DNA of 64,000 bases from an uncultured Candidatus Melainabacteria bacterium (GCA_934757255.1 CAKVLL010000005.1:1-64000); one strand, 5' to 3'. Positions 33,899 through 43,003 are shown, counted from the first letter of the stretch. Notes: a model not told the origin generated them from the letters alone. Numbers and translations are program-made.

Positions 33899-34974
33899 TG
33901 GCTAAAAAGAAAAGACAGGAAGAGCCTGAAAACTTAGAGAGATGGTTGGTTTCTTATGGGGATTTTATTACTCTTTTGTTTGCAACTTTTGTTGTTTTGT
34001 ATGCTCTTGCGCAAGTTGATGTTTCTGATTTTGCGAAATTAGAAGAATCTTTAAAAAGTGCATTTAGTCAGAATACACTTTTGGATGGGCAACAATCTAT
34101 TATGGATGGAAGTGACTCTTTATTTGATGAACAACAAATGGCAAATTCCTTTATTCCAAGTCTTATGTTGGAATATATAAGTCCTAAATATGAAGAAGTA
34201 TCATTTAATGAAATAGAAGAAACTATAAAACAACTTTCTGAATCTGGAGAGTTAGACGGCATTTCAACAAAGATGACTGATAAAGGCTTGTTAATAACTT
34301 TTGACGATAAATATTTGTTTGCACCAGCATCAGCGTATTTAGATGCAAATGCAAAAAAACTTTTAGATAAAGTTGGTGTATTGATTTGTAAAAAATTTGT
34401 ACTTCATAATATGAGAGTTGAAGGTCATACGGATAGCGACCCAATCAGAAGCTCACAATACCCTTCAAACTGGGAATTGTCATCTGCTAGAGCGTCATCG
34501 GTTGTAAGATATATGATTAATCGCTTCAAATTTTCACCTTCTTTATTCTCTGCAATCGGATACGCAGATACGCGTCCGGTCGAAAATGCAATTTCTCCTA
34601 AAGATCCGGCAAATAGAAGAGTAGAGATTTTGATATTAAAAAATAAGTATAGACGTGAGTTTGAAACAAGTAATGATAATACACTTAAACTAACAAAGGC
34701 TGAGCAAGATAGGATTCAGGCGCAAAGACAGGCTGTAATTACAATGGTAGAAGGTGATTCTATTTCTCCTGCAGCAAAAAAATTGTTAGAAGATAATCAA
34801 AAAAGAATGATTAAAAAACAAAAAAGTGAGAAGCTTTCTTCTAAAAATATGGAATTATATGTTAATTTAGATAAAGATATTGAACGAAAAGGCGATAATA
34901 TTATGCCAGCAGTAGAAAAACGTGTAATTAAACTAGATTCTAATATCCCTGAGGATGAGGATTTTGGCTTATGA
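33898..34974 (+). CDS. motB: Flagellar motor stator protein MotB
   Basis: 358 residues. The N-terminal RWLVSYGDFITLLFATFVVL is the single membrane segment with the essential ion-binding Asp22. A plug/linker follows, then the OmpA-like peptidoglycan-binding domain (LLITFDDKYLFAPASAYL, MRVEGHTDSDPI, ELSSARASSVVRYM, ADTRPV, NRRVEILIL). About 100 further residues, charged and helical, extend past this domain, longer than in E. coli MotB. The gene overlaps motA by 1 base and the next gene by 4. Confidence 0.96.
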   Translation: MAKKKRQEEPENLERWLVSYGDFITLLFATFVVLYALAQVDVSDFAKLEESLKSAFSQNTLLDGQQSIMDGSDSLFDEQQMANSFIPSLMLEYISPKYEEVSFNEIEETIKQLSESGELDGISTKMTDKGLLITFDDKYLFAPASAYLDANAKKLLDKVGVLICKKFVLHNMRVEGHTDSDPIRSSQYPSNWELSSARASSVVRYMINRFKFSPSLFSAIGYADTRPVENAISPKDPANRRVEILILKNKYRREFETSNDNTLKLTKAEQDRIQAQRQAVITMVEGDSISPAAKKLLEDNQKRMIKKQKSEKLSSKNMELYVNLDKDIERKGDNIMPAVEKRVIKLDSNIPEDEDFGL

Positions 34975-35576
34975 TAACACATTCTGTCGGATTATCATTA
35001 GGGGCTGCATCATCAATTGAAAGCGGAGTTGCGGTTAGAGAAATTGCAACCGGCAAATTGATTTATGTAGATAAATTATTTTCGATAAATGATGTTCAAT
35101 TGTTTTTTGATAACTACACTTCTTTAAAAAATTCTGTTATTTGTGTTTCTCTACCTTGGGATAATACGATGCTGGAAGGTAAGTGGAGAGTTTTATCCAA
35201 ACCATATCAGCTGATACACAAACACGAAGCAAACTTCTTGAACCGCGATAATTGGATGCAAAGATTTTCACCAAGAGGTGCTGATTTATTGCAAAAACTA
35301 AAAGAAGACGGATGTGATGTTTCAAGATTTGAAGTTTATTTAACAAGACAAAAATTCAATCTTTATTCTAATTACAAAGAACGCTCATCTGCCGATTGTA
35401 AATTTTTACAATCAGCTTTGAAACTTGAATACGGATTTGACGAACTTCCAACAAACATGATGCCTGTTGCTCAGTTGGAAGCAATTGTAGGTGCGCTTTT
35501 AGCAGAAGAAAAATTGAAAGGTAACACCAAGAAGATTTTTGAATTTAGAAATTTGGATGTTATTAATTTGGTTTAA
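34971..35576 (+). CDS. Third gene of the stator operon, unknown function
   Basis: 201 residues, with its ATG overlapping the motB stop (ATGA), so translation is coupled. The N-terminal half looks like an RNase H/actin-type alpha-beta fold: HSVGLSLGAASSIESGVAVRE, then ATGKLIYVDKLF, then NSVICVSLPWDNTMLEGKWR, somewhat like DUF429-type proteins; this is a weak resemblance. There is no signal peptide. The C-terminal 97 residues are duplicated, with almost only synonymous changes, at 37071-37361 beyond the inserted protease gene. Cotranslation with motB suggests a role tied to motility. Confidence 0.8.
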   Translation: MITHSVGLSLGAASSIESGVAVREIATGKLIYVDKLFSINDVQLFFDNYTSLKNSVICVSLPWDNTMLEGKWRVLSKPYQLIHKHEANFLNRDNWMQRFSPRGADLLQKLKEDGCDVSRFEVYLTRQKFNLYSNYKERSSADCKFLQSALKLEYGFDELPTNMMPVAQLEAIVGALLAEEKLKGNTKKIFEFRNLDVINLV

Positions 35577-35600
35577 AATCTAGAATTTATAAACAAAAAT

Positions 35601-36986
35601 TTAAACTCCAAAAGAATGTTCGCTTTTTGCTAATTCAATAATTTTTTCACAAAGAGCTTTGGCGTCAATTGCTCGTCCGGTTTCTTCATTATTTTCATTA
35701 AAAATAGGTTGTCCCGTCTCTTTTGCAAGTTCATAGAATTTTGCAGGAGTTAGTTCAATACCATTTTCTTTAGCACATTGTAAAGCGCAAGTGTAAAAAC
35801 CTGCAAGTGCCGGTACTGTCCAACTAGTAGAACATTGTGAGTCGTGCCTATATTCATTTTCGCCTCTTGCACTTGCAACAGTTCTATCACCGGCTGGAAT
35901 AAGTAATGGGTTATCAAATCCAAAATCACTATAACCGGTATAATTACTATAATCATCAGGTTTTCCGTTTTGAGATTTTTTCTCTAATCCGCCATAATTC
36001 ATTTCAACCCCATTAATATCTTTGTTAAGCATCGAACCTCCGGCTATTGAAAGAAAAACACCGTCGTCATGAAGTTGTTTCAGTAAGTTATTATATTCAT
36101 TATAAACTTGCTCTCCATGACGTTCAACATCAATATCCCAACTTATAGATAAAACTTTGATTTTATCTTCAGGAGAAGAATTTTTATTAATTTCAACAAT
36201 TCTTCTCAAAGCTTGTAATCTGTCAGCAGTAATACCTGCACCGCTACATTTAGCGCCAAAATATACTAATTTTGAGTCGGGAGCTATACCATCTTCTTTA
36301 CCGACTAAAATATCAGCAACTGCTTGACCATGATAATATGCCTCATTCTCATTGGCTAAACCATTATTCATTACTTCATATCCTACAATAGAGGACTTAA
36401 TGCTTTCATGATTTGTAAGTATTTGAGTGTCAATTATTGCAACTTTTACACCTTTTCCGGTATAGTCCATTGCGTGCATTGCTTTGGTATTGCAGCCAGC
36501 ATCTCTACCTTTTTCAATAATTTCGTCAGGTTTAAAATCTTTAGGTAAGTTTTCGGCGGGAGTATTTTTGAAAGTGTCATCATCAAAGGATAAGTATTTT
36601 AACATGTATTCGCCGTCAGAATTGTTAAAATTTAAATCTTTTGATATCGGTGTATTTTCAGCAGTATTTATATTAAATGGTTTTGCGTCTACTTCGTCTT
36701 TTGTCAGGATTTTTGTTATAGGCTCCCAGTTAAGAGATTGCGCTTCGGTTGATGGTTGCAATTGATATGGAAGATTTTTTGTTGCATTACTATCTTCTAT
36801 TTCAATATTATCTCTAAAGGTATTTACAGCTTTTTGCATATATGTGTCACTATTCATGCCAACTTCAAGAACAGTGTTGAAAATAGAAGAGTTTTGTTTA
36901 GCAGCCTCTATTTCATTATTTTCTATAACTCCATTTTTAGAAGTATCTATTTTGAAAAAATATTGTCTGATATCATCTAGTTTCAT
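35601..36986 (-). CDS. Subtilisin-like (S8) serine protease with EF-hand
   Basis: 461 residues. Residues 14-25 (DTSKNGVIENNE) form an EF-hand-type calcium loop. The S8 domain starts near residue 175: catalytic Asp186 in VAIIDTQI, His219 in YYHGQAVADI, Ser388 in CSTSWTVPALAG. The usual oxyanion-hole Asn of the AAGN motif is Gly317 here (SIAGGSM). No signal peptide or prodomain is obvious, so it may act inside the cell or leave by another route. It lies, in the opposite direction, between two copies of the 3' end of the stator-operon gene, so it is an inserted gene. Confidence 0.88.
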   Translation of the reverse strand: MKLDDIRQYFFKIDTSKNGVIENNEIEAAKQNSSIFNTVLEVGMNSDTYMQKAVNTFRDNIEIEDSNATKNLPYQLQPSTEAQSLNWEPITKILTKDEVDAKPFNINTAENTPISKDLNFNNSDGEYMLKYLSFDDDTFKNTPAENLPKDFKPDEIIEKGRDAGCNTKAMHAMDYTGKGVKVAIIDTQILTNHESIKSSIVGYEVMNNGLANENEAYYHGQAVADILVGKEDGIAPDSKLVYFGAKCSGAGITADRLQALRRIVEINKNSSPEDKIKVLSISWDIDVERHGEQVYNEYNNLLKQLHDDGVFLSIAGGSMLNKDINGVEMNYGGLEKKSQNGKPDDYSNYTGYSDFGFDNPLLIPAGDRTVASARGENEYRHDSQCSTSWTVPALAGFYTCALQCAKENGIELTPAKFYELAKETGQPIFNENNEETGRAIDAKALCEKIIELAKSEHSFGV

Positions 36987-37057
36987 ATAGTAATTATCGG
37001 CAGATATTGGAAAAACTTTAATTTTTTACTTGTAATTTTTACAAATATTTACATTGT

Positions 37058-37361
37058 AAGAGGTGCGGATTTGTTGCAAAAACTAAAAGAAGACGGATGT
37101 GACGTTTCAAGATTTGAAGTTTATTTAACAAGACAAAAATTTAATCTTTATTCTAATTACAAAGAACGCTCATCTGCAGACTGCAAATTTTTGCAATCTG
37201 CTTTGAAACTTGAATACGGATTTGACGAACTTCCGACCAATATGATGCCGGTTGCCCAGCTGGAGGCAATTGTAGGCGCGCTTTTAGCAGAAGAAAAATT
37301 GAAAGGTAACACCAAGAAGATTTTTGAATTTAGAAATTTGGACGTTATAAATTTAGAATAG
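37058..37361 (+). pseudogene. Duplicated 3' end of the stator-operon gene
   Basis: Matches 35270-35573 over about 304 bases, covering RGADLLQKLKEDG to the stop. There are roughly 18 differences, all synonymous except the last residue (Val to Glu). It has no promoter, ribosome binding site or N-terminal half, so it is not a functional gene. Together with the complete copy it brackets the protease. Confidence 0.9.
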
Positions 37362-37394
37362 TTTAAATCTTTTGTGTTATTTATTGACAAAGAT

Positions 37395-38240
37395 TTAGAA
37401 TTTGGCGTATGAGCCAATAATACGAATGCTTTGAGAAAGCATTTCTAATTCTGATATTAAATTTTGAATTATCTCATCTTTTATATGACCGTCAAAATCA
37501 ATAAACACCGCTTGTTCTTCGATTTTATTGTTCATCATTTTTGAATTTATTTGGGTGATATTTATGTGGTATTTTACAAAAACTTGTACAATGTCTAATA
37601 ATGCACCTTGCCTATCAGTTAAGAATAAAACAATGCTTGTTTTATCTTTTCCGGTAGGTTGAGTTTCGCTATCACCGATAACAATAAATCTACGTTCATT
37701 GTTTTTATCGTCTTCAATATGTTCTTTTAATACATTTAAATTATAAATTTCAGCTGTTTTATGTGTGCCGATTATTGAATACGTTAAATTATAGTTGCTT
37801 AAGAGTCTAGCTGCATCGTCCATACTTTCAGAAACAACTATGTTCAATTGTCTTGGCATCTCATCTTTTATAAAAGTTTTGCATTTCCCAAGTGCATTAG
37901 GATTTGCAATTAAACCCGTTAAACTATAAAATTCTGTTGTTTTTGACAAAATACAATCGTTCACAGGAACAACTGTTTCTGCGAGGATTTGTATATTTTG
38001 ATTTTTTGTTAAAATTAAATTGTCTATAGTTTCTCTAATAATACCTTTATATGTTGTTTCTACAGGTAAAATCGTGATAGCATTGCAATTTTCATCAATA
38101 TAATCAATGCAATCTTTTATAGAATTTAGTGAGCGCTGATATAAAAATAAATCATAAGCATTAAATAATTTATCTTTTGCTATTTCAGAATACGAACCGC
38201 CCATTCCAAGGCATACAATTTCATTAAAATCTTCAAACAT
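37395..38240 (-). CDS. pheA: Prephenate dehydratase-like protein with ACT domain
   Basis: 281 residues with the PheA layout: a dehydratase domain (GMGGSYSEIA, ILPVETTYKGIIRETIDNL) to about residue 190, then an ACT domain (TSIVLFLTDRQGALLDIV, HINITQINSKM). The family makes phenylpyruvate from prephenate, and the ACT domain senses phenylalanine. The catalytic TRF motif is RRF here (Arg183-Arg184-Phe185), and the ENS of the P-x-ENS loop is ETT, so activity may be altered or lost. The start has GGAG 6 bases upstream. Confidence 0.75.
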   Translation of the reverse strand: MFEDFNEIVCLGMGGSYSEIAKDKLFNAYDLFLYQRSLNSIKDCIDYIDENCNAITILPVETTYKGIIRETIDNLILTKNQNIQILAETVVPVNDCILSKTTEFYSLTGLIANPNALGKCKTFIKDEMPRQLNIVVSESMDDAARLLSNYNLTYSIIGTHKTAEIYNLNVLKEHIEDDKNNERRFIVIGDSETQPTGKDKTSIVLFLTDRQGALLDIVQVFVKYHINITQINSKMMNNKIEEQAVFIDFDGHIKDEIIQNLISELEMLSQSIRIIGSYAKF

Positions 38241-38390
38241 TATAAACTCCGTGTCTTAATTAATTATATAACAAAAATAGTAATTTAAGGTATTAGTGGA
38301 AGCTGATTAGCCTGAAGCAATTCAGCTATTTAGAAACTATAATTTTGTTATTGTCAGGCAATGACTGATTTACATACTTATATATTTAAA

Positions 38391-38424
38391 ATAATTTTCC
38401 ATTTTCCACTTTCAATTTTCCATT
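38391..38424. repeat. Family A right arm, solitary
   Basis: ATTTTCCATTTTCCACTTTC followed by AATTTTCCATT, the same right arm as A1; no left arm nearby. Confidence 0.75.
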
Positions 38425-38537
38425 GATTGCCCCCCACATCTGTAAGGCTCGCTTTCACTCGCCAACAGCTACAACTTCTCTATTCAAGGCACTACAGTCC
38501 ATGATAATTTTGATAAAATAGAAATAGTTATTAAAAT

Positions 38538-38632
38538 GCTGGATTCTTCAGCCTAATCGGCTTCAGAATGACGCCAAGTCGGTAGTTTCACGTCACGTCA
38601 TCCTGAACGCGATTAGCGTGAAGGATCCAGCT
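38538..38632. repeat. Palindromic repeat family E
   Basis: GCTGGATTCTTCAGCC at the left and GAAGGATCCAGC at the right, with CAGAATGACG / CGTCATCCTG inside. It resembles the widespread 'GTCATCCTGA...GGATCCAGC' palindromic repeats of other bacteria. Confidence 0.8.
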
Positions 38633-38811
38633 GGTTATTAACTATTATTTTAAGTTTGTACAATACAAATTTTATTAAAAAGCCTTGAAATAACTACTTT
38701 TTATAAATTATAGATGAATTTATTTTGGACAGCAGTGCTATTCATGGAGGTTAAATACTATGTTTAGCTGGCTAGTATAAACTCCAAGAACTTCATGGTA
38801 AAATTTTTTTT

Positions 38812-39597
38812 ATGAATAATAGTCTTGTAAATCAAGAATTTCGACAACTTGAAATAGAATTGAATAACTTGTTTCGCTCAGATAATGATATATATTCTTA
38901 TCTAAGTGAATTTTTAAACTCTCCAACAAAAAGAATTCGCTCAATGGTTACAATATTATATTTGAAAGCTTTTAACCAAGAAGTAAATATAGATTTACTC
39001 TTGATTGGAGAATTAATTCATAATGCATCTTTGCTACACGATGATGTTATAGACGAAGCTAAGGATAGACGCGGTAAGCCAACTTTGGCTAATGTATTTA
39101 ATTCACATACTGCAATTCTTTCCGGCGACTATTTGCTTTCACTTGCAACAGCAAAATTGATTAAACTTCAAAACTGGAATATTTTAAAACGATTTCAAAA
39201 CTGCATAAAACGGATGAGTGAAGCCGAAATTCTGCAATATTCTTTAAGAAATAAAATTCCAGATAAAAATGAATATTTAACTATAGTCAAAGGAAAAACC
39301 GCCGAATTATTCGCAACGATTTTGACAAGTGCTTGCGAAATTGCAAATTTGGATAAACAGAATGCAGAAAATTTTGCGATAAATTTTGGTATTCTTTTTC
39401 AGTTAAAAAATGATTTAGAGCGAATTTCTGCAAGTAAGGATGCTGAGAATAAAATATATACATTGAAAGATATAATAGGGATTGAAAAAACGAAAGTTTT
39501 AATGGATAATTATCAAGAAGAGATAAGAAGACAAATTAAGGAGTTCCCTCGAAACGTTTATTCAGAAGCATTAGAGGATTTATTGGGATTAATATGA
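38812..39597 (+). CDS. Polyprenyl synthetase-type protein, short, degenerate second Asp motif
   Basis: 261 residues. The first Asp-rich motif is intact (LLHDDVIDEAKDRRGKPT, Asp77/78/81), as are the GDYLL and KGKTAELFA segments. The second motif, usually DDxxD, is NDLER (200-204). With a normal length of about 320, the C-terminal region is short. It belongs to the trans-isoprenyl diphosphate synthase fold; it may be a non-catalytic subunit of a heterodimeric enzyme or a diverged enzyme. TAAAAT ends 7 bases before the A of the ATG, so the mRNA would be leaderless. It overlaps lepB by 4 bases. Confidence 0.8.
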   Translation: MNNSLVNQEFRQLEIELNNLFRSDNDIYSYLSEFLNSPTKRIRSMVTILYLKAFNQEVNIDLLLIGELIHNASLLHDDVIDEAKDRRGKPTLANVFNSHTAILSGDYLLSLATAKLIKLQNWNILKRFQNCIKRMSEAEILQYSLRNKIPDKNEYLTIVKGKTAELFATILTSACEIANLDKQNAENFAINFGILFQLKNDLERISASKDAENKIYTLKDIIGIEKTKVLMDNYQEEIRRQIKEFPRNVYSEALEDLLGLI

Positions 39598-40232
39598 TAG
39601 ATAAAGAAAAGTTTAGAGCAAATCTTAAAGAAACAATTGATACAATTGTTTTCGTTGTTGTAGCTGTTATTTTAATAAGATTTTTTGTAGCAGAATTAAG
39701 ATGGATTCCATCCGGCTCAATGAAACCTACGCTTGTTGAAGGTGATAGAATTGTTGTTGAGAAACTTACAAAATTCCCAAATTTGATAAGCACTCATCAT
39801 TTTGAAAATTCTCCAAAACGTGGCGATGTGATGATTTTTTATCCTCCGTTTGTAAAACTTCAAACAACTCCTTGGGCAGTTTTTAGCCGCTTAACCGGCT
39901 TCTTCTGCAAAGACGTTGCTTATATAAAAAGAGTAGTCGGACTTCCTGGTGAGAAATTGGAAATAAAACAAGGACACAATGGGGCATACAAAGTTTATAT
40001 TAATGATAAGCCATTGCAAGAAGATTATATTATGAGTGAATATGATTTTCACAAGTGTAAATCTGATATGTTTTGTGGCCCGCTAATAATTCCTGAGGGA
40101 CAATATTTCATGATGGGTGATAATCGTGGAAACTCGATGGATAGTCGTTTTTGGGGAACATTACCTAAAGAAAGATTTATAGGACGTGCAGTATTTTTAT
40201 TTTGGCCTCTAAATCATATAAAAGGGTTGTAA
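39594..40232 (+). CDS. lepB: Signal peptidase I
   Basis: 212 residues with one N-terminal membrane segment (residues 17-33). Catalytic Ser42 lies in PSGSMKPTL and Lys112 in YIKRVVGLPGE. The later MMGDNRGNSMDSRFWG box completes the family signature. It removes signal peptides on the periplasmic side of the inner membrane, and many of its likely substrates are encoded here (flgA, flgH, flgI and the exported proteins). Start overlaps the previous stop (ATGA). Confidence 0.96.
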   Translation: MIDKEKFRANLKETIDTIVFVVVAVILIRFFVAELRWIPSGSMKPTLVEGDRIVVEKLTKFPNLISTHHFENSPKRGDVMIFYPPFVKLQTTPWAVFSRLTGFFCKDVAYIKRVVGLPGEKLEIKQGHNGAYKVYINDKPLQEDYIMSEYDFHKCKSDMFCGPLIIPEGQYFMMGDNRGNSMDSRFWGTLPKERFIGRAVFLFWPLNHIKGL

Positions 40233-40238
40233 TATTTA

Positions 40239-40967
40239 ATGGCTTTGATTGAGATAAAAAATATTGTAAAAACATATAAAACAGAAGATGATAGCTTTAA
40301 TGCTTTGAATGGAGTTTCTTTTTCTGTTGAAAAAGGCGAATTTGTGGCGATTATGGGTACTTCTGGTTCCGGAAAGTCAACTTGTATGAATACTTTGGGA
40401 ACGTTGGATAGACCGACAAGCGGAAGCTATCACCTTGATGGAGTTGATGTTTTTTCTCTAAATCAAGAAGAGTTATCTGAAATTAGGAATCAAAAAATTG
40501 GATTTGTTTTTCAGGGATTTAATTTGATTTCAAGAACTTCTGCGATTGAAAATGTAGAATTACCTATGATATATAAAGGAATTCCGGAAGAAGAAAGATA
40601 TAGACGTGCGCAAGAAGCACTAGAAATTGTGGGACTAAAAAATCGTGAAACTCACATGCCAAACCAAATGTCTGGAGGTCAGCAACAAAGAGTTGCAATT
40701 GCAAGAGCGCTTGTAAATGACGCACCTCTAATTTTGGCAGATGAGCCGACAGGAAACTTGGATACGAAAACAAGTATAGAGGTTATGGAGTTTTTTGTTC
40801 GTTTAAATAAGGGTTTTGATGGAAATGAAGGTAAGACAATTGTTCTTGTAACCCACGAACCTGATATTGCGGAATACTGTTCGCGCGTAATTCGTTTTAA
40901 AGATGGTAATATTGTTTCCGATTTGCCAAAAGATGAATGGATGAAGATAAGAAATCGCGAAACATAG
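40239..40967 (+). CDS. ABC transporter ATP-binding protein, MacB/LolD type
   Basis: 242 residues. Walker A GTSGSGKSTCMN, Q-loop FVFQGFNLI, signature MSGGQQQRVAIARAL, Walker B LILADEPTGNLDT and the His switch LVTHEP are all intact. The TYKTEDDSFNALNGVSF start and DEPTGNLDT are characteristic of the MacB/LolD/FtsE-like group that powers FtsX-type permeases. No permease gene is adjacent. It follows lepB after 6 bases and is probably cotranscribed with it. Confidence 0.92.
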   Translation: MALIEIKNIVKTYKTEDDSFNALNGVSFSVEKGEFVAIMGTSGSGKSTCMNTLGTLDRPTSGSYHLDGVDVFSLNQEELSEIRNQKIGFVFQGFNLISRTSAIENVELPMIYKGIPEEERYRRAQEALEIVGLKNRETHMPNQMSGGQQQRVAIARALVNDAPLILADEPTGNLDTKTSIEVMEFFVRLNKGFDGNEGKTIVLVTHEPDIAEYCSRVIRFKDGNIVSDLPKDEWMKIRNRET

Positions 40968-40980
40968 AGCGATAAATAAA

Positions 40981-41020
40981 AAAAATAGGCGGAAATGCAA
41001 AGCATTTCCGCCTATTTTTA
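40981..41020 (+). terminator. Bidirectional terminator
   Basis: Perfect 17-bp stem (40981-40997 with 41001-41017) and a 3-base loop, with A and T runs on the two sides, between converging genes. Confidence 0.92.
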
Positions 41021-41031
41021 GTTTAAACAGA

Positions 41032-42900
41032 TTAACCTAATTTTTCAATTAAGCTTGCGTGTTTTGACGCAAATTCTTTACCTCTTGCAATGATTGCAGC
41101 TTTTAATAATGCGTGCAAATCAATTGGTTGAAGTTCTTGATAATTGTTTGGAAGTCTAAGTGACCAGTTTTGGTCGCCTGATGTTCCAGGTCTATTGTAT
41201 ACATCATTGATTTGGAAATAATCAGTGAAGAACATTTGAACATTTCTTGCTTTTGATGCAAAAATTTCTGTTAATTTAACAAATCTCAAATATTCTTTAT
41301 CTTGAGTAAGTCTAACAATGATATCATCTTTATTTTCAGCTTCAGCAAACAAATCTTCAACAAGATTTTTAGCGTGCAAATAACCTTCATGAGTGTTAAT
41401 CATGCTTTCAGCCCACATAGAAATCGGTAAATTGTCGTGAGTACCAACCATGTTCCAAACATGTTCTGTAATGTTTTTACATCTGTATGGGTGTTCAGGT
41501 TTTTCAGGAACTACAAACTGAGTTAATCTCATACCTTGAAGTTCGTATTTCTTCATTACAGCGTCAACAGGATTTGTCAAAGTACCTAAATCTTCACAAA
41601 CAATTGCGTTTTTGTCCATACCGCATTCTTTTGCTGCTGCAATAACGATTTTTTCAATCAATCTGCCGTAAAGCTTGATTTGCTCTTCTGATAAAGTTTT
41701 AACTCTTTTTTCTTTATCAGCTTCTAATGTCCAATCTAAATCTTCATTTCTTGCAATCGCATATCTTGAAAGTTCAGGATGCTCAGGAGAAGAATATAAT
41801 CTTCCTGCGCCTTCTTCACACATTGGTTTTCTACCAACTTTATAAACCCAAGGGTCAATCAAGCCAACGATGTGGTCAATTCTAACACCACCAGGGTTTT
41901 CTTTAAACATCTTGCGGTAAAGATTTTTCATCAAAACACCGCCTTCGCCCAAAGAACCGTCAGCATTAAACATCTTATCAGGGTCCATTACAGGGAAGCC
42001 CCAAGCTTGACCGTCTTTTGAGAAATAATCAGGAGGACAACCCAAGTACCAACCTTCTAAGAACAATGATTGATAAGCCCAAGCATCTCTGTCTGAAAAT
42101 GCAACTTGACGGTCTGCAATCATCTTGATACCTTTTGATAAAGCAAATTTCTTAGTTTCTTCGTTTTGAATTTCTAAAACAAATTGACAGAACTTGTAAA
42201 ATTCTATTTCATCTTCGTATTTTTTTCTGATGTCTGCAATTCTAGCTTCGGCAGCTTTCTTTTCTTCTTCTGATTTTGGATTCATCAAGTTTTTGTCTGA
42301 TTCATTTTTCCAAGTATACCAGAAGTCGTTATCGTTTTCGATAGAAAGTGCTTCATACAATGAATCGTTATCCAACCAGAAAGCATTTTCTTTTTTGAAT
42401 TTTTCAAAATCTTTTTTCAATGGAGAACCAAAAAGTCCGCCGTGAATTTCTTTAAAGTTTTTCCAAGCTTCTTTTAAAGCTTCATTTTGAGCTTTCATAA
42501 TATATGAATAAGCTGTTTTACCTTGATTTTGGTTAGGATTGTTTGCAACAACTTTTTCAAAAGTTTCTTGAGAAAGAATATTATCCCATTTTTTCTCTGT
42601 CAATTGTTTAAGGTCAATAAACAAAGGGTTGCCTGAGAAAATTGTACCTGTATAAGGTGAAGAGTCTGAACTCTTTGTTTTACCGGCTGGACCAAGTTGA
42701 AGTGCATTGAAAATTCCATGAGCATAGTCAATTAATTCGTGCCCTGCAGCAGAATTGAAAGTGCCGAAGCCTGTATCTTCACCATCTTTTGAAGGGAAGC
42801 TGCTTCCATGAATAATTAGTGCAAAATTGTCTTTGCCAAGTACTTTTAAAGCTTCTGACACAAGTTTAGCGTCAGCTTTTTTTGATGTTAAACAGACCAT
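41032..42900 (-). CDS. malQ: 4-alpha-glucanotransferase (GH77)
   Basis: 622 residues from the ATG at 42900, which has AAGGAG 10 bases upstream. GH77 regions are clear: CPPDYFSKDGQAWGFPVMD, GGVRIDHIVGL (nucleophile Asp region), IVCEDLG (acid/base Glu) and VGTHDN (third Asp). The enzyme moves alpha-1,4-glucan segments between acceptors in maltodextrin and glycogen metabolism, fitting glgC in this window. It is longer than the standard MalQ (about 500-550), with extra helical sequence in the middle (FKEIHGGLFGSPLKKDFEKF onward). Confidence 0.92.
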   Translation of the reverse strand: MVCLTSKKADAKLVSEALKVLGKDNFALIIHGSSFPSKDGEDTGFGTFNSAAGHELIDYAHGIFNALQLGPAGKTKSSDSSPYTGTIFSGNPLFIDLKQLTEKKWDNILSQETFEKVVANNPNQNQGKTAYSYIMKAQNEALKEAWKNFKEIHGGLFGSPLKKDFEKFKKENAFWLDNDSLYEALSIENDNDFWYTWKNESDKNLMNPKSEEEKKAAEARIADIRKKYEDEIEFYKFCQFVLEIQNEETKKFALSKGIKMIADRQVAFSDRDAWAYQSLFLEGWYLGCPPDYFSKDGQAWGFPVMDPDKMFNADGSLGEGGVLMKNLYRKMFKENPGGVRIDHIVGLIDPWVYKVGRKPMCEEGAGRLYSSPEHPELSRYAIARNEDLDWTLEADKEKRVKTLSEEQIKLYGRLIEKIVIAAAKECGMDKNAIVCEDLGTLTNPVDAVMKKYELQGMRLTQFVVPEKPEHPYRCKNITEHVWNMVGTHDNLPISMWAESMINTHEGYLHAKNLVEDLFAEAENKDDIIVRLTQDKEYLRFVKLTEIFASKARNVQMFFTDYFQINDVYNRPGTSGDQNWSLRLPNNYQELQPIDLHALLKAAIIARGKEFASKHASLIEKLG

Positions 42901-43003
42901 AAATATTTTACTCCTTATCTTCTCTTCTGAGATAAAGTTTATCATTTACAAAAATTTATTTCAATATAATAGTTTATACAGCTTAACAAAAGCTTTTTTA
43001 AAG

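Larger units (their letters stand above)
38241..38798. other. Repeat-rich intergenic region
   Basis: No gene seen. It contains a diverged copy of the 19644 sequence at 38349, a solitary family A right arm (38391-38424), the palindromic repeat 38538-38632, and a 19-base sequence (38737-38755) that occurs inverted at 46443-46461. Confidence 0.75.

Noticed and set aside
37071..37361. Independent functional gene
   Set aside because: It is a promoterless duplicate of the 3' part of the gene at 34971.
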